This document shows, piece by piece, positions 18,285 through 26,851 of a stretch of DNA of 64,000 nt. Source of the DNA: Bacillus sp. M6-12 (GTDB lineage: Bacteria; Bacillota; Bacilli; Bacillales; DSM-1321); the NCBI RefSeq assembly GCF_002860285.1, contig NZ_PGVF01000020.1:62001-126000 (forward strand), read 5' to 3'. The position numbers were made by a program, and so were the translations under genes. Each line of letters begins with the position of its first letter. The first letter of the stretch is position 1. The notes under the pieces are model-generated. The model saw nothing but the letters and a program-made list of their open reading frames with translations. It did not search any database and had not been told where the DNA came from.

Positions 18285-18310
18285 GTTTACTGTATCGAAG
18301 ATAAGGGTAT
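18285..18310 (+). promoter_or_regulatory. Sigma-B-like promoter
   Basis: GTTTAC (18285-18290), 14 bp, GGGTAT (18305-18310): one mismatch to the sigma-B consensus GTTTAA-N12-15-GGGTAT. It lies about 120 bp before the MpfA-like gene. Confidence 0.6.
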
Positions 18311-18431
18311 CGCACAATCTAAGGAAATAGAAAATATTTTTCCAGCGAGTAAGGCGGAATGAATTCTTTTCAAAATAACTTGTCTTCATTTATATAGGAG
18401 GTGTATGCCTTACATTTTGTAGGGCTGCTCA

Positions 18432-19766
18432 TTGGATAATATAACGCTTAATTTGTTTTTAGTGGCTTTATTAATAGCTTTAACCGCTTTTTTTGTGGCA
18501 TCCGAATTTGCTATCATTAGGATTAGGAGCTCGCGGGTGAACCAATTGATTGAGGAAGGAAACAAAAATGCACTGGCAGCGCAGAGAGTTACCTCACATT
18601 TGGATGAATACTTGTCGGCCTGCCAGCTCGGTATTACTGTTACCGCCCTCGGACTTGGTTGGCTTGGTGAGCCTACGGTAGAAGCACTGCTTCATCCGCT
18701 TTTTGAAAAAATTCATTTAAATGAATCGCTTAGTCATGTTCTTTCGTTTGGAATTGCATTTGCTTCCGTCACGTTCATCCATGTAGTGGTAGGGGAGCTG
18801 GCACCAAAAACGGTAGCTATTCAAAAAGCAGAAACGGTCACTTTGCTATTTTCTAAACCTTTAATTGTGTTTTATCGAGTAATGTATCCTTTCATTTGGG
18901 CATTAAATCACTCTGCCCGCTTTGTGACAGGAATATTTGGGTTAAAACCTGCATCGGAGAATGAGATTGCCCACTCCGAGGAGGAGCTGCGAATAATCCT
19001 TTCAGAAAGCTATAAAAGCGGTGAAATTAACCAGTCTGAATATAAATACGTAAATAAGATATTTGAATTCGATGAAAGAATTGCAAAAGAAATTATGGTG
19101 CCAAGAACAGAATTGGTTGCCCTTGAGAAGGACAGCACGCTTGAAGAGGTTCTTGCACTTGTACAGGAAGAAAAATTCACCCGATACCCTGTGATTGAAG
19201 GGGATAAGGACAATGTAATCGGAATGGTCAATATGAAAAATCTTTTCACAGCGATATTGGCCCAGGATAATGTATCGAAATTTTCGCTTGAGAACTTCGT
19301 TACCCCGGTTATCAGAGTCCTGGAAACGGTAGCGATTCATGATCTTTTGTTAAAGATGCAAAAGGAGCGAATTCATTTGGCTATATTGTCAGATGAATAT
19401 GGCGGTACTGCCGGATTGGTTACCGTAGAGGACATCCTTGAGGAAATTGTTGGCGAAATCAGGGATGAATTCGACCAGGATGAAAGGCCAAACATTCAAA
19501 AGGTAAACAACAATCTGTACATCTTTGATGCTAAAACATTGATCGAGGATGTAAACGACACATTAGGTATTGAAATGGAAGAAGAAGAAGTCGATACACT
19601 GGGCGGGTGGATCCTCACTCAAAACTATAATGTTGAAATTGGAGATATCCTTGAATTTGAAGGCCATGAGTTTAAGGTAAAAGAAATGGACGGGCACCAT
19701 ATCATGTATGTTGAAGTAAAGAAGGCACAAAAGGAAAAATCGCCTGATGCCATACAAGAAATTTAA
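18432..19766 (+). CDS. CNNM/CorC-type transporter, MpfA (YhdP)-like
   Basis: This 444-residue protein has four membrane helices in the N-terminal DUF21/CNNM domain (about residues 1-195), two CBS domains (about 215-335, with [12 protein letters not shown] and [20 protein letters not shown]), and a C-terminal CorC_HlyC domain (about 350-430). The length equals B. subtilis YhdP/MpfA, a magnesium exporter; older annotation calls such proteins haemolysins. Paralogues YhdT and YugS are alternatives. Start TTG 18432 uses AGGG at 18421. A strong AGGAGGTG further upstream sits before a five-codon frame (18405-18422) that ends 9 bases before the TTG. A sigma-B-like promoter precedes it. Confidence 0.85.
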   Translation: MDNITLNLFLVALLIALTAFFVASEFAIIRIRSSRVNQLIEEGNKNALAAQRVTSHLDEYLSACQLGITVTALGLGWLGEPTVEALLHPLFEKIHLNESLSHVLSFGIAFASVTFIHVVVGELAPKTVAIQKAETVTLLFSKPLIVFYRVMYPFIWALNHSARFVTGIFGLKPASENEIAHSEEELRIILSESYKSGEINQSEYKYVNKIFEFDERIAKEIMVPRTELVALEKDSTLEEVLALVQEEKFTRYPVIEGDKDNVIGMVNMKNLFTAILAQDNVSKFSLENFVTPVIRVLETVAIHDLLLKMQKERIHLAILSDEYGGTAGLVTVEDILEEIVGEIRDEFDQDERPNIQKVNNNLYIFDAKTLIEDVNDTLGIEMEEEEVDTLGGWILTQNYNVEIGDILEFEGHEFKVKEMDGHHIMYVEVKKAQKEKSPDAIQEI

Positions 19767-19779
19767 ATTATCCTGGAGA

Positions 19780-19812
19780 AACGGGCTCATTTCATTTTGA
19801 GCCTGTTTTTTA
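19780..19812 (+). terminator. Intrinsic terminator after MpfA-like gene
   Basis: A 10-bp stem AACGGGCTCA (19780-19789) with TGAGCCTGTT (19798-19807, one G-T), 8-nt loop, T-run. Confidence 0.88.
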
Positions 19813-19883
19813 TTGATGCCTGGAAACCCTCTTCCGGTTTTAAAAGTGATAAAATATTAAAGAGAATTAAAAAAATAATAGAG

Positions 19884-19909
19884 ATTTAAATGCTAGAGAT
19901 AAGTGGTAT
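19884..19909 (+). promoter_or_regulatory. Possible sigma-B-like promoter of hybrid kinase gene
   Basis: ATTTAA (19884-19889), 14 bp, TGGTAT (19904-19909): one mismatch in each box to the sigma-B consensus, with ideal spacing. It is 25 bp from the start codon, so the leader would be very short. Confidence 0.35.
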
Positions 19910-19933
19910 TTTTATTGAAAGGAGAATTGAAAA

Positions 19934-22735
19934 ATGAGTTTTAAGAAGAAACAGGTCCTTGGCTTCGGTTTAGTTTTGATTTTCTTTGCAATCATTCTTA
20001 CAGGCTTTATTTTTATGTTAAATGATTTAAAAGCGAAAATGAACGAAATTGTAGAAGACAGGTACAATAAAGTCTCTAGTTCCATGGAAATCAGGCAAAT
20101 GCTTTACCAAACTGACCGGGAGCTGCTTAATTTGATGACTGGAGCAAAAGGCAGGGAGGCTGAAAGCAGCATTGCAATCATTAATCAAAATCACGAGATG
20201 GTTACAAATGAAATTATTAAACTTTCTGGGATTTTGAATAGGAACAAATCAAAGCAGTTATTAGGCGAGATTGAAATTCTTCATAATTCCAATAAGGAGC
20301 TTAGCCGGAAAATCATTGCAAAGCACCAGGCCGGAGGCTCAGCTGCTGAATTTAGTTCGCTGCGAGCCGAGCAAAGCGCTCAGCGTCAGCACCTATTAGG
20401 CACAGTCGAGGAATTCAAAGAATACCAGGAAAGCTTGATGAAAGATTCATTTACGAGGGCCGAAAAAACGTACGATAACGCAGTTTCCTTAATGGTTGCA
20501 GCTTCAGCTCTCATTTTACTGCTAGTAGCGCTTACCGCATATTGGGTTATTAAGAGCACAACGAAAAGTCTCACAAACATCACGGATGTGATCCAAAAAG
20601 TTAATTTTGAGGATTTAACAGATGTGCCGAAGATTACTAAAGTGACCACCAAGGATGAAATAGGACAAATTGCTAATGCGTTTAATGAAATGGCTGGTTC
20701 TTTAGAGTCATATAATAAGAAAGAACAAGATTTTAAAGTGAAGATTGAAGAACAGAATTGGGTTCAGACAAGACTGGCAGACATTGCAACCATGTATCAG
20801 CGTATTATTGACGTCGAAATTCTGGCAGAAAATACCATTTCTAAGCTTTCTCGGATGATGGGAGCTTCAATGGGTGTCTTTTATATCAAAAAAGGAAATG
20901 GAGAAAGAACCCGTTTTGTGAGGCAGGCTTCATTTGCAGGGGAAGGGAGCGATGCAGGAGTCAAAGAATTTATGTTTGGACAAGGTTTGATTGGACAATC
21001 GGCTTTTGAGAAAACAATACAAATGATTGAAGTGCCTGAGGATTATACATGGATTTCTTCTGCTTTAGGCAGAGTTAAGCCTAAGAGCCTGCTCATTGCC
21101 CCTGTTATTTTTGAGGATGAGGTTATTGGAATGGTTGAACTGGCAAGTGTTCAGCCGTTCACTGAGCTTCAGCAAAGATTTGTTTCCAGGGTTTTAGATA
21201 CCTTGGGGATTGCGCTAAACAATGTTCAGGGAAGAATGGAAATAGAGAGGCTATTAAAGGAATCACAGGCACAAACAGAGGAGCTTCAGGTACAATCGGA
21301 AGAATTGCAATCCCAATCCGAAGAGCTTCAGGCACAATCGGAAGAAATGCAAACCCAATCTGAAGAGCTCCGAATGATCAATGAACAGCTTGAAGAGCGA
21401 AACAGGGAAGTAGAGGAAAGATCACACGAACTGGAAAAGGCGAAGGCAGATTTGGAATTTCAGGCAGAACAATTAAAATTAAGCTCAAAATATAAATCTG
21501 AATTTCTGGCCAACATGTCACATGAGCTTCGCACACCGTTAAACAGCATTGTAATATTGTCCGAAATGATGACTCATCCAGATGAAGAGCTTTCAGCTGA
21601 ACACCGGGAATTTGCTAGAGTAATTAATTCATCAGGACAGGATTTGCTTGCGCTCATAAACGATATTTTGGATCTATCCAAAGTGGAAGTTGGAAAATTA
21701 CAAGTTGAATTCAACGAGACTAATTTAGCGGAGCTTCCTGCCTTTTTGCAACGGAATTTCTCGCCTATTGTAAAACATAAAGGAATTGATTTCAGCATTA
21801 AAATGGATGACGACATTCCTGGTATTTTTTACACAGACGAACAAAGAATGCAGCAAATTATTAAAAATCTGCTTTCTAATGCTTTTAAATTCACAGAACA
21901 AGGATCGGTAGCAGTGAACATCCGTAAAGCGGATGAAGTACAGGTTTCATCCGTAATAGAGACTTCATGTGCTGATAACTGGGTGGAGGTAACGGTTACT
22001 GATACTGGAATCGGAATACCAAAAGATAAACAGAAGTTAATATTTGAAGCATTCCAGCAGGTGGACGGTGCTTCCATGCGCAAATATGGAGGAACAGGAC
22101 TTGGACTGTCCATCTGCCGGGAATTCGCCCGTTTGCTTGGCGGATGTATTCACGTAGAAAGTGAAGTAGGAAAAGGAAGTACTTTTACACTATTTATACC
22201 AAGCCTTCCCAATGGCCTTCCAACAGTGGTTGAAGAAGCTGCTGCTGCTTCTGATTTGATGACTGAACAAACAATTTCTCCATTGGATGAGGCCGAGTCA
22301 GAGGAAGCGGAAGTAGAAGAGCCTATCAAGGAACAGAATACTCCATCAAGGTCTGCAAAGTTCGCCGGGAAAACGGTACTGATTGTCGATGATGATAACC
22401 GCAATATTTTTGCCCTGAAACATGTGCTAAAGCAGGAGGGCATGAACATCCTGACCGCAAGTAATGGGCTTGAATGCTTAAAGATCATGGATAAGCCAAA
22501 TAATATTGATATAGTTTTATTAGATATTATGATGCCGGAAATGGATGGTTATGAAACAATGCGCCGGATCCGGTCCAATTCTTTATACGAAGAACTTCCG
22601 ATTGTTGCCTTAACTGCAAAGGCAATGAAAGGGGACCGTGAGAAATGTATGCAGGCAGGGGCATCTGATTATATCAGTAAACCACTGAACCTGGATCAGC
22701 TGCTTTCAGTACTGCGCGTGTGGCTCTCTAACTAA
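19934..22735 (+). CDS. Membrane hybrid sensor histidine kinase/response regulator, RsbK-like
   Basis: The protein has 933 residues. TM1 is at about 9-29, an extracytoplasmic helical sensor (CHASE3/four-helix type) at about 30-185, and TM2 at about 187-208. A HAMP domain (to about 262) and a GAF domain (about 290-430) follow, then a signalling helix with five imperfect QSEEL heptads (about 440-480). The core has HisKA with phospho-acceptor His530 in FLANMSHELRTP, a HATPase domain with DTGIGIP and GGTGLGL, and a receiver domain with Asp864 in VLLDIMMPEMDG. The layout matches RsbK of the B. cereus group, which drives sigma-B through the PP2C phosphatase RsbY. The next gene is a CheR-type methyltransferase, as for RsbM. 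The identity is inferred from architecture and neighbours. Confidence 0.8.
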   Translation: MSFKKKQVLGFGLVLIFFAIILTGFIFMLNDLKAKMNEIVEDRYNKVSSSMEIRQMLYQTDRELLNLMTGAKGREAESSIAIINQNHEMVTNEIIKLSGILNRNKSKQLLGEIEILHNSNKELSRKIIAKHQAGGSAAEFSSLRAEQSAQRQHLLGTVEEFKEYQESLMKDSFTRAEKTYDNAVSLMVAASALILLLVALTAYWVIKSTTKSLTNITDVIQKVNFEDLTDVPKITKVTTKDEIGQIANAFNEMAGSLESYNKKEQDFKVKIEEQNWVQTRLADIATMYQRIIDVEILAENTISKLSRMMGASMGVFYIKKGNGERTRFVRQASFAGEGSDAGVKEFMFGQGLIGQSAFEKTIQMIEVPEDYTWISSALGRVKPKSLLIAPVIFEDEVIGMVELASVQPFTELQQRFVSRVLDTLGIALNNVQGRMEIERLLKESQAQTEELQVQSEELQSQSEELQAQSEEMQTQSEELRMINEQLEERNREVEERSHELEKAKADLEFQAEQLKLSSKYKSEFLANMSHELRTPLNSIVILSEMMTHPDEELSAEHREFARVINSSGQDLLALINDILDLSKVEVGKLQVEFNETNLAELPAFLQRNFSPIVKHKGIDFSIKMDDDIPGIFYTDEQRMQQIIKNLLSNAFKFTEQGSVAVNIRKADEVQVSSVIETSCADNWVEVTVTDTGIGIPKDKQKLIFEAFQQVDGASMRKYGGTGLGLSICREFARLLGGCIHVESEVGKGSTFTLFIPSLPNGLPTVVEEAAAASDLMTEQTISPLDEAESEEAEVEEPIKEQNTPSRSAKFAGKTVLIVDDDNRNIFALKHVLKQEGMNILTASNGLECLKIMDKPNNIDIVLLDIMMPEMDGYETMRRIRSNSLYEELPIVALTAKAMKGDREKCMQAGASDYISKPLNLDQLLSVLRVWLSN

Positions 22736-22765
22736 ATAACAAAAAGGAAGGGCGGGCGTTAGTCT

Positions 22766-23599
22766 ATGATAGACTTGCTAGAGATTGACGAACGTGAAAA
22801 CATTGAGATTGATTTATTGCTGCAGGCAATCTACCGTGCTTCCGGTTTTGATTTTCGTCAATATATGCGGTCATCCATTGTCAGAAGAATTCAGCACCGG
22901 ATGAATATTGATAAAATCCGGACAATCAGCGGACTCCAGGAAAAGGTTCTTCATGAAAAGGGTTATTTGGAAAAGCTGCTGAATGATTTTTCAATTAATG
23001 TTACTGAAATGTTCCGTGATCCCGAATTCTTCCGTTCATTTCGCCAAAAGGTTATACCGCATTTAAGAAAATTACCGGAAATCCGCATCTGGCACGCTGG
23101 CTGCTCAACAGGGGAAGAAGTATTTTCAATGGCGATTCTCCTGCAGGAAGAAGGCCTTTATGATAAGGCGAAAATATATGCCACAGATATGAATGAAAAT
23201 GTTTTGAGAAAGGCTGAGAAGGGGGTACTCCCCCTCGGCCGCATGCAGGCATATACAAAAAACTATCTTCAGTCAGGAGGATTACGGGCATTTTCGGAGT
23301 ATTATACTACGGATTATGAAAATGCCTATCTGCTCCCAAAGCTTCTGGAAAATATTATTTTTGCTCAGCATAACCTTGTAATAGACCGTTCCTTCAATGA
23401 GTTTCACGTTATCATTTGCCGAAATGTAATGATATATTTTACGGTTGAACTGCAAAACAGTGTGAATGAATTATTTTTAGATAGCCTCTCAAAAGGCGGA
23501 TTTTTAGGAATTGGCAGAAAAGAAACTTTGAGAAACAATCCTTTTGTAGAAAAGTATGAAGTCTTTGATGGGGCAGAAAAGATTTACCGGAAGAAATAA
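22766..23599 (+). CDS. CheR-type SAM-dependent methyltransferase, RsbM-like
   Basis: This 277-residue protein has the CheR helical N-terminal domain (about 1-75) and a SAM-binding domain with HAGCSTGEEVFSMAILL (about 109-125). Acidic loop IYATDMNENVLRKA and motif NEFHVIICRNVMIYF follow, all typical of CheR. There is no chemotaxis operon nearby. It follows the hybrid kinase by 30 bp with AAGGAAGG as ribosome binding site. In the B. cereus group the CheR-like RsbM methylates RsbK and damps sigma-B activity; the same pairing here suggests that role. The target residue cannot be predicted. A two-way terminator follows. Confidence 0.82.
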   Translation: MIDLLEIDERENIEIDLLLQAIYRASGFDFRQYMRSSIVRRIQHRMNIDKIRTISGLQEKVLHEKGYLEKLLNDFSINVTEMFRDPEFFRSFRQKVIPHLRKLPEIRIWHAGCSTGEEVFSMAILLQEEGLYDKAKIYATDMNENVLRKAEKGVLPLGRMQAYTKNYLQSGGLRAFSEYYTTDYENAYLLPKLLENIIFAQHNLVIDRSFNEFHVIICRNVMIYFTVELQNSVNELFLDSLSKGGFLGIGRKETLRNNPFVEKYEVFDGAEKIYRKK

Positions 23600-23665
23600 T
23601 GGAACTTGTATACCCTTTTAAAAATCTATTCTGCCCAATGCATTTTATAATAAATACTTATAAGT

Positions 23666-23713
23666 AAAAGCAGCCTGTGTTTTGGGAGTTCACCCAACTT
23701 AGGCTGCTTTTTT
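23666..23713. terminator. Bidirectional terminator between CheR-type gene and YbjQ-like gene
   Basis: AAAAGCAGCCT (23666-23676) pairs with AGGCTGCTTTT (23701-23711); an inner TTGGG/CCCAA stem closes the loop. A-run and T-run flank it on either side. Confidence 0.88.
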
Positions 23714-23720
23714 AAGAAGA

Positions 23721-24035
23721 TTATCTAATAAAAACTGCTGTTCCAGTAGCAACACACATCATCATGCCTTCACGCAGCGTTTCAAAATCAAGGTCAACCC
23801 CAATTACTCCATTGGCGCCCATTTGACGCGCTTTTTCCTGCATTTCGCGCAGTGCGATTTCTCTGCCTTCAGCAAGTTTATTTTCATAAGCAGAGCTGCG
23901 GCCGCCAATTACATCAGTGACGCTTGCTAAAAAGTCCCGTACAACGTTTGCCCCCATAATAGCCTCACCGGATACAATTCCTATGTACCGTTCAATGTCT
24001 TTTCCCTGCAGGCTTTGTGTTGTTGTAACTATCAT
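23721..24035 (-). CDS. YbjQ/UPF0145 family protein (heavy-metal-binding domain fold)
   Basis: This 104-residue soluble protein matches UPF0145 in length and in IVSGEAIMGANVVRDFLASVTDVIGGRSSAYE and ARQMGANGVIGVDLDFE. These small proteins form oligomers and are annotated as putative heavy-metal-binding; the function is unproven. ATG 24041 touches the AGGAGG box, so ATG 24035, six bases later, is the better start. It lies between the RsbM-like gene and other minus-strand genes, with no clear operon partner. Confidence 0.88.
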   Translation of the reverse strand: MIVTTTQSLQGKDIERYIGIVSGEAIMGANVVRDFLASVTDVIGGRSSAYENKLAEGREIALREMQEKARQMGANGVIGVDLDFETLREGMMMCVATGTAVFIR

Positions 24036-24326
24036 TTCCATTCCTCCTATATCTTTAACTTGCTATACGCTGACAATATCTCTGAGACGTTTTTGTTCTG
24101 ATATTATTCTATCAAAGGGGAAGCCTTTTTGGTATGATAAATTACCATACATTTACAATTTAGGAGGATCCTTCTCACGCGCCCTTATCTCCTGCCTTTA
24201 ACATTTGCCTGTCAAAATTCCTCGAGCCCCTTAATTAGATCTAACTGACTTTCTTTATTAGAAGTTTTAACAATATTTCTTTTTTCGTAAGGGTATCCTA
24301 CATAGGAATAGGAAGGAGGTTAGTCT

Positions 24327-24497
24327 ATGGCGCGCGGTAAATCATTTAATCATAAGAAAAAGGGTCATCCAGGTGAGTTTCCTGAGGGAATCATGACTGA
24401 GAAACATACTGCTGAGGCTCCAGGAGATGAAGAGTTGATTGTAGTTCAGGAGGCCTTTAAAAACCGGGTAGAATCTGAGGAAGAAGAAGAGGTTTAA
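24327..24497 (+). CDS. Small highly charged protein (56 residues)
   Basis: A 56-codon frame with an excellent ribosome binding site (GGAAGGAGG, 7-base spacer) starts at ATG 24327 and ends just before a strong terminator. The N-terminus is basic (MARGKSFNHKKKGH), and the C-terminus ends in an acidic run (EEEEEV). This basic-then-acidic pattern recalls YfhD-type small Bacillus proteins, but the match is not firm and the function is unknown. Signals for start and end make translation likely. Confidence 0.7.
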   Translation: MARGKSFNHKKKGHPGEFPEGIMTEKHTAEAPGDEELIVVQEAFKNRVESEEEEEV

Positions 24498-24505
24498 AGT
24501 AAAGG

Positions 24506-24536
24506 AAGGCCCGGTATAATGCCGGGCCTTTCTCTT
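24506..24536 (+). terminator. Intrinsic terminator after small charged protein gene
   Basis: A perfect 9-bp stem AAGGCCCGG (24506-24514) with CCGGGCCTT (24522-24530), 7-nt loop, then TCTCTT. Confidence 0.82.
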
Positions 24537-24611
24537 AGAAGACACTGTACAAATGAGTTATCACTGCTAAAGGCTGCTCTTGTCATTGGCACAAAAATAG
24601 AATATAAAATG

Positions 24612-24640
24612 AAAAAACAAGCCCCAAATAGCGAGGCTTG
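24612..24640 (-). terminator. Intrinsic terminator of lipoprotein gene
   Basis: On the minus strand CAAGCCTC pairs with GGGGCTTG (24640-24633 with 24625-24618) across a 7-nt loop, followed by TTTTTT. Confidence 0.85.
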
Positions 24641-24660
24641 CTCCAGGTAAAACAGTATAA

Positions 24661-25176
24661 TTAGTTTACCTGTTTACCTAAGTCTGGTTTAAGTAATTCT
24701 ACGCTTTCAAAAGTGGCACCAAGCTTGTCAACACCCTGTGTAAAGGTAGCAGACGCTGCGTCTAATGAAGGAGCCGGCTTTGTCAATTCTTGTGATTTTG
24801 CCTGGTATGAATCGCTAAGATCCTTGAGGGCTGCTTCAAGATCAGCTTTTTGGTCTTTCAATTCCTCTGGAATTTGAACGCCTTTAACTGCTTCAGCAAC
24901 AGCTGCAGCTGATTCGCTAGCCTTTGTTTTCATTTCAGGAGTAGGCTTTTCTTCATGTTCATATGCATTAAGGTCAGCATCCGCGCCATTGATTGCTGTT
25001 GTAAGCTCAGAATAGAAGTTTACCATTGGCTTCTTTAGGTTAGTTTCTTTAGCTGGTTCTTCTTTTGCGGTTTCCCCTGACGTTTTTTCTTCTGTTTTAC
25101 TTTCTTCTTTGTCTGAGCAAGCTGCCAGACCAAGAGCCAATGTAATTGAAGAAGCTAATAACCAGAACTTTTTCAT
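24661..25176 (-). CDS. Lipoprotein of unknown function
   Basis: This 171-residue protein has a signal peptide ending in a lipobox (ALGLAAC, Cys20), so it is anchored outside the membrane. A Glu/Lys/Thr-rich linker follows (about 22-45), then a helical domain with repeated acidic and Ala-rich helices (EELKDQKADLEAALKDLSDSYQAK). I do not recognise the family. The frame runs 20 codons further upstream, but GGGGGA just before ATG 25176 and the signal peptide fix the start. It is a single gene with its own terminator. Confidence 0.8.
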   Translation of the reverse strand: MKKFWLLASSITLALGLAACSDKEESKTEEKTSGETAKEEPAKETNLKKPMVNFYSELTTAINGADADLNAYEHEEKPTPEMKTKASESAAAVAEAVKGVQIPEELKDQKADLEAALKDLSDSYQAKSQELTKPAPSLDAASATFTQGVDKLGATFESVELLKPDLGKQVN

Positions 25177-25396
25177 TTTTGTTTCCCCCTTTGTAACTAT
25201 TAATATATATGTCAGCTTGTTTGCTGCAACTTGCAAACAGGCTTAACATCCTTTTTTATGTAAAATCATGGGTGACACAATTCCATATTTTACAATAAGG
25301 CTGAAAACTGGTCAACTATTTCGTATGCAGTAATTCTTTCTTTGGTTTTTTTAACTTTGGATAAAAAAAAGTTACTTAATAAGGAGGCAAACCTTT

Positions 25397-26539
25397 TTAT
25401 TTGGCTTGAATAATTACCGCACACATATCATCCGGCTGTTCGTGCTGCAATTCCACCGGAAGAACGAAATCTATTGGTGCTCCATATTTTGCAGGCTGCC
25501 ATTCCTGAGAGGCTGCTTGCTTAAGGATTGAAAGGCTGAGATCTGAATTCTTATCAATGGCTTCCATGATTCCGTCAGTGAACAGTAAAATCTGGATTTC
25601 CTCCTTATAATTAATTACTGATTTCTGTACTTTTATATCAGGGAAGAAACCAACCGCGCAGCTTCCTAAAGTAAGCGGCTGGACGACAGAACCGTCCACC
25701 AAGGCAAAGCCAGGGGGATGCCCGGCATTTACATACTCAACGTTTTTGTTTTCAGTATCGATGACTAAATAAATAGCAGTAAAATAATAGGGAATTGAAT
25801 CGCCTTGTTTATGTAATAGAAGCATCCAGCGGTTTAACTCTGTTATGACAGCCACAGGGTCAGTATGTGTCCTAATGGCATCACGAAGCACCGATGAGAT
25901 GTACATGCAGACCAAGGAGGCTGAAATTCCATGGCCCATCATGTCCAGCAGGATAATCCCGTAACGATGCTCATCAATTTTGTGCCAGTAATACATATCC
26001 CCGGCTAATTTATTTGCTGGCAAATAAGATGCCTTTATTTTGAGATGTTTTTCACTGATTGGTTCACTTAATACACTGCTTTGAACCTGCATTGATAAAT
26101 CCAGCTCATTCTTTATTTTTTCTTCCTGGTCTTTATGCCAGTCTTTTTCATATTTTAGCCTGAGGCCAACACGGATTCTAGCCAGCAGGTCGATTTTGTT
26201 GATCGGTTTCATAATGTAATCGATTCCGCCCACATCCAGTGCTTCAGCAACTTTCGATGAATCCTCCAAGGCTGTAACGAAAATGACAGGAATGTCTTTT
26301 AGATGAGGGATCTGCTGAAGTTTTCTGCATGCTTCAATTCCATCTATGTCGGGCATCATTATATCCATTAAAATAATGTCCACTTTCACTCCCTGAGGAG
26401 ATAGATTATCGACTTGTAAATAGTCAAATAAATCCCGTGCAGAAGTCAGTGAGATAAGGTCAAAATACCCCGCGCGTTTTAAAATTTTCTCAATTACAAA
26501 TAAGTTAACCTCGTTATCATCTACAATTACTATCGACAT
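25397..26539 (-). CDS. Receiver-domain PP2C (SpoIIE-type) phosphatase, RsbY-like
   Basis: This 380-residue protein has a receiver domain (about 1-120) with acidic pair Asp7-Asp8 and phospho-acceptor Asp59 in IILMDIMMPDIDG. A helical linker (about 135-175) and a PP2C/SpoIIE phosphatase domain (about 180-378) follow, with metal-binding Asp in LAGDMYYW and LLDMMGHG and FTDGIMEA near the end. This is the layout of RsbY, the phosphatase that dephosphorylates RsbV to free sigma-B in the B. cereus group. The likely kinase partner is the hybrid kinase at 19934. AAGGAGA selects ATG 26539. A sigma-B-like promoter lies at 26734-26709. Confidence 0.85.
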   Translation of the reverse strand: MSIVIVDDNEVNLFVIEKILKRAGYFDLISLTSARDLFDYLQVDNLSPQGVKVDIILMDIMMPDIDGIEACRKLQQIPHLKDIPVIFVTALEDSSKVAEALDVGGIDYIMKPINKIDLLARIRVGLRLKYEKDWHKDQEEKIKNELDLSMQVQSSVLSEPISEKHLKIKASYLPANKLAGDMYYWHKIDEHRYGIILLDMMGHGISASLVCMYISSVLRDAIRTHTDPVAVITELNRWMLLLHKQGDSIPYYFTAIYLVIDTENKNVEYVNAGHPPGFALVDGSVVQPLTLGSCAVGFFPDIKVQKSVINYKEEIQILLFTDGIMEAIDKNSDLSLSILKQAASQEWQPAKYGAPIDFVLPVELQHEQPDDMCAVIIQAK

Positions 26540-26708
26540 TCTTCTGTTCTCCTTCGGTCTTGTTTCTTTAAGGGACAGTTTAAATTCTATCAATCTATCT
26601 CTATTATAGTCCAAGGAGAGTTTGGTATAAAATATGGAGGCTGATAGCTGCTACCCTTCCTTTTAATCGTTATACTATTCTCTCTCTTGTATAGGCATAT
26701 TTAATAAG

Positions 26709-26734
26709 TTACCCATTTAGCATTCTGCTAAAAC
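26709..26734 (-). promoter_or_regulatory. Sigma-B-like promoter of the RsbY-like gene
   Basis: Read on the minus strand: GTTTTA (26734-26729), 14 bp, GGGTAA (26714-26709). One mismatch in each box to GTTTAA and GGGTAT. The leader to the start codon would be about 160 nt. Confidence 0.55.
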
Positions 26735-26759
26735 GTTTATGGGTATAGCGAAAATATAT

Positions 26760-26791
26760 AAAAAAGCGCTGCTTAGGATTATAGCAGCGCT
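26760..26791 (-). terminator. Intrinsic terminator of the esterase gene
   Basis: A perfect 9-bp stem AGCGCTGCT/AGCAGCGCT (26765-26773 with 26783-26791); on the minus strand a T-run follows. Confidence 0.88.
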
Positions 26792-26851
26792 GTAGTATTT
26801 ATCGATTGCAGTTCTAATCATTCGACAAAGATTATTAGTGGCGAAATCACC

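Noticed and set aside
24264-24296. GTTTTAA ... GGGTAT as a sigma-B promoter before the small charged protein
   Set aside because: The spacer is 20 bp, too long for sigma-B.
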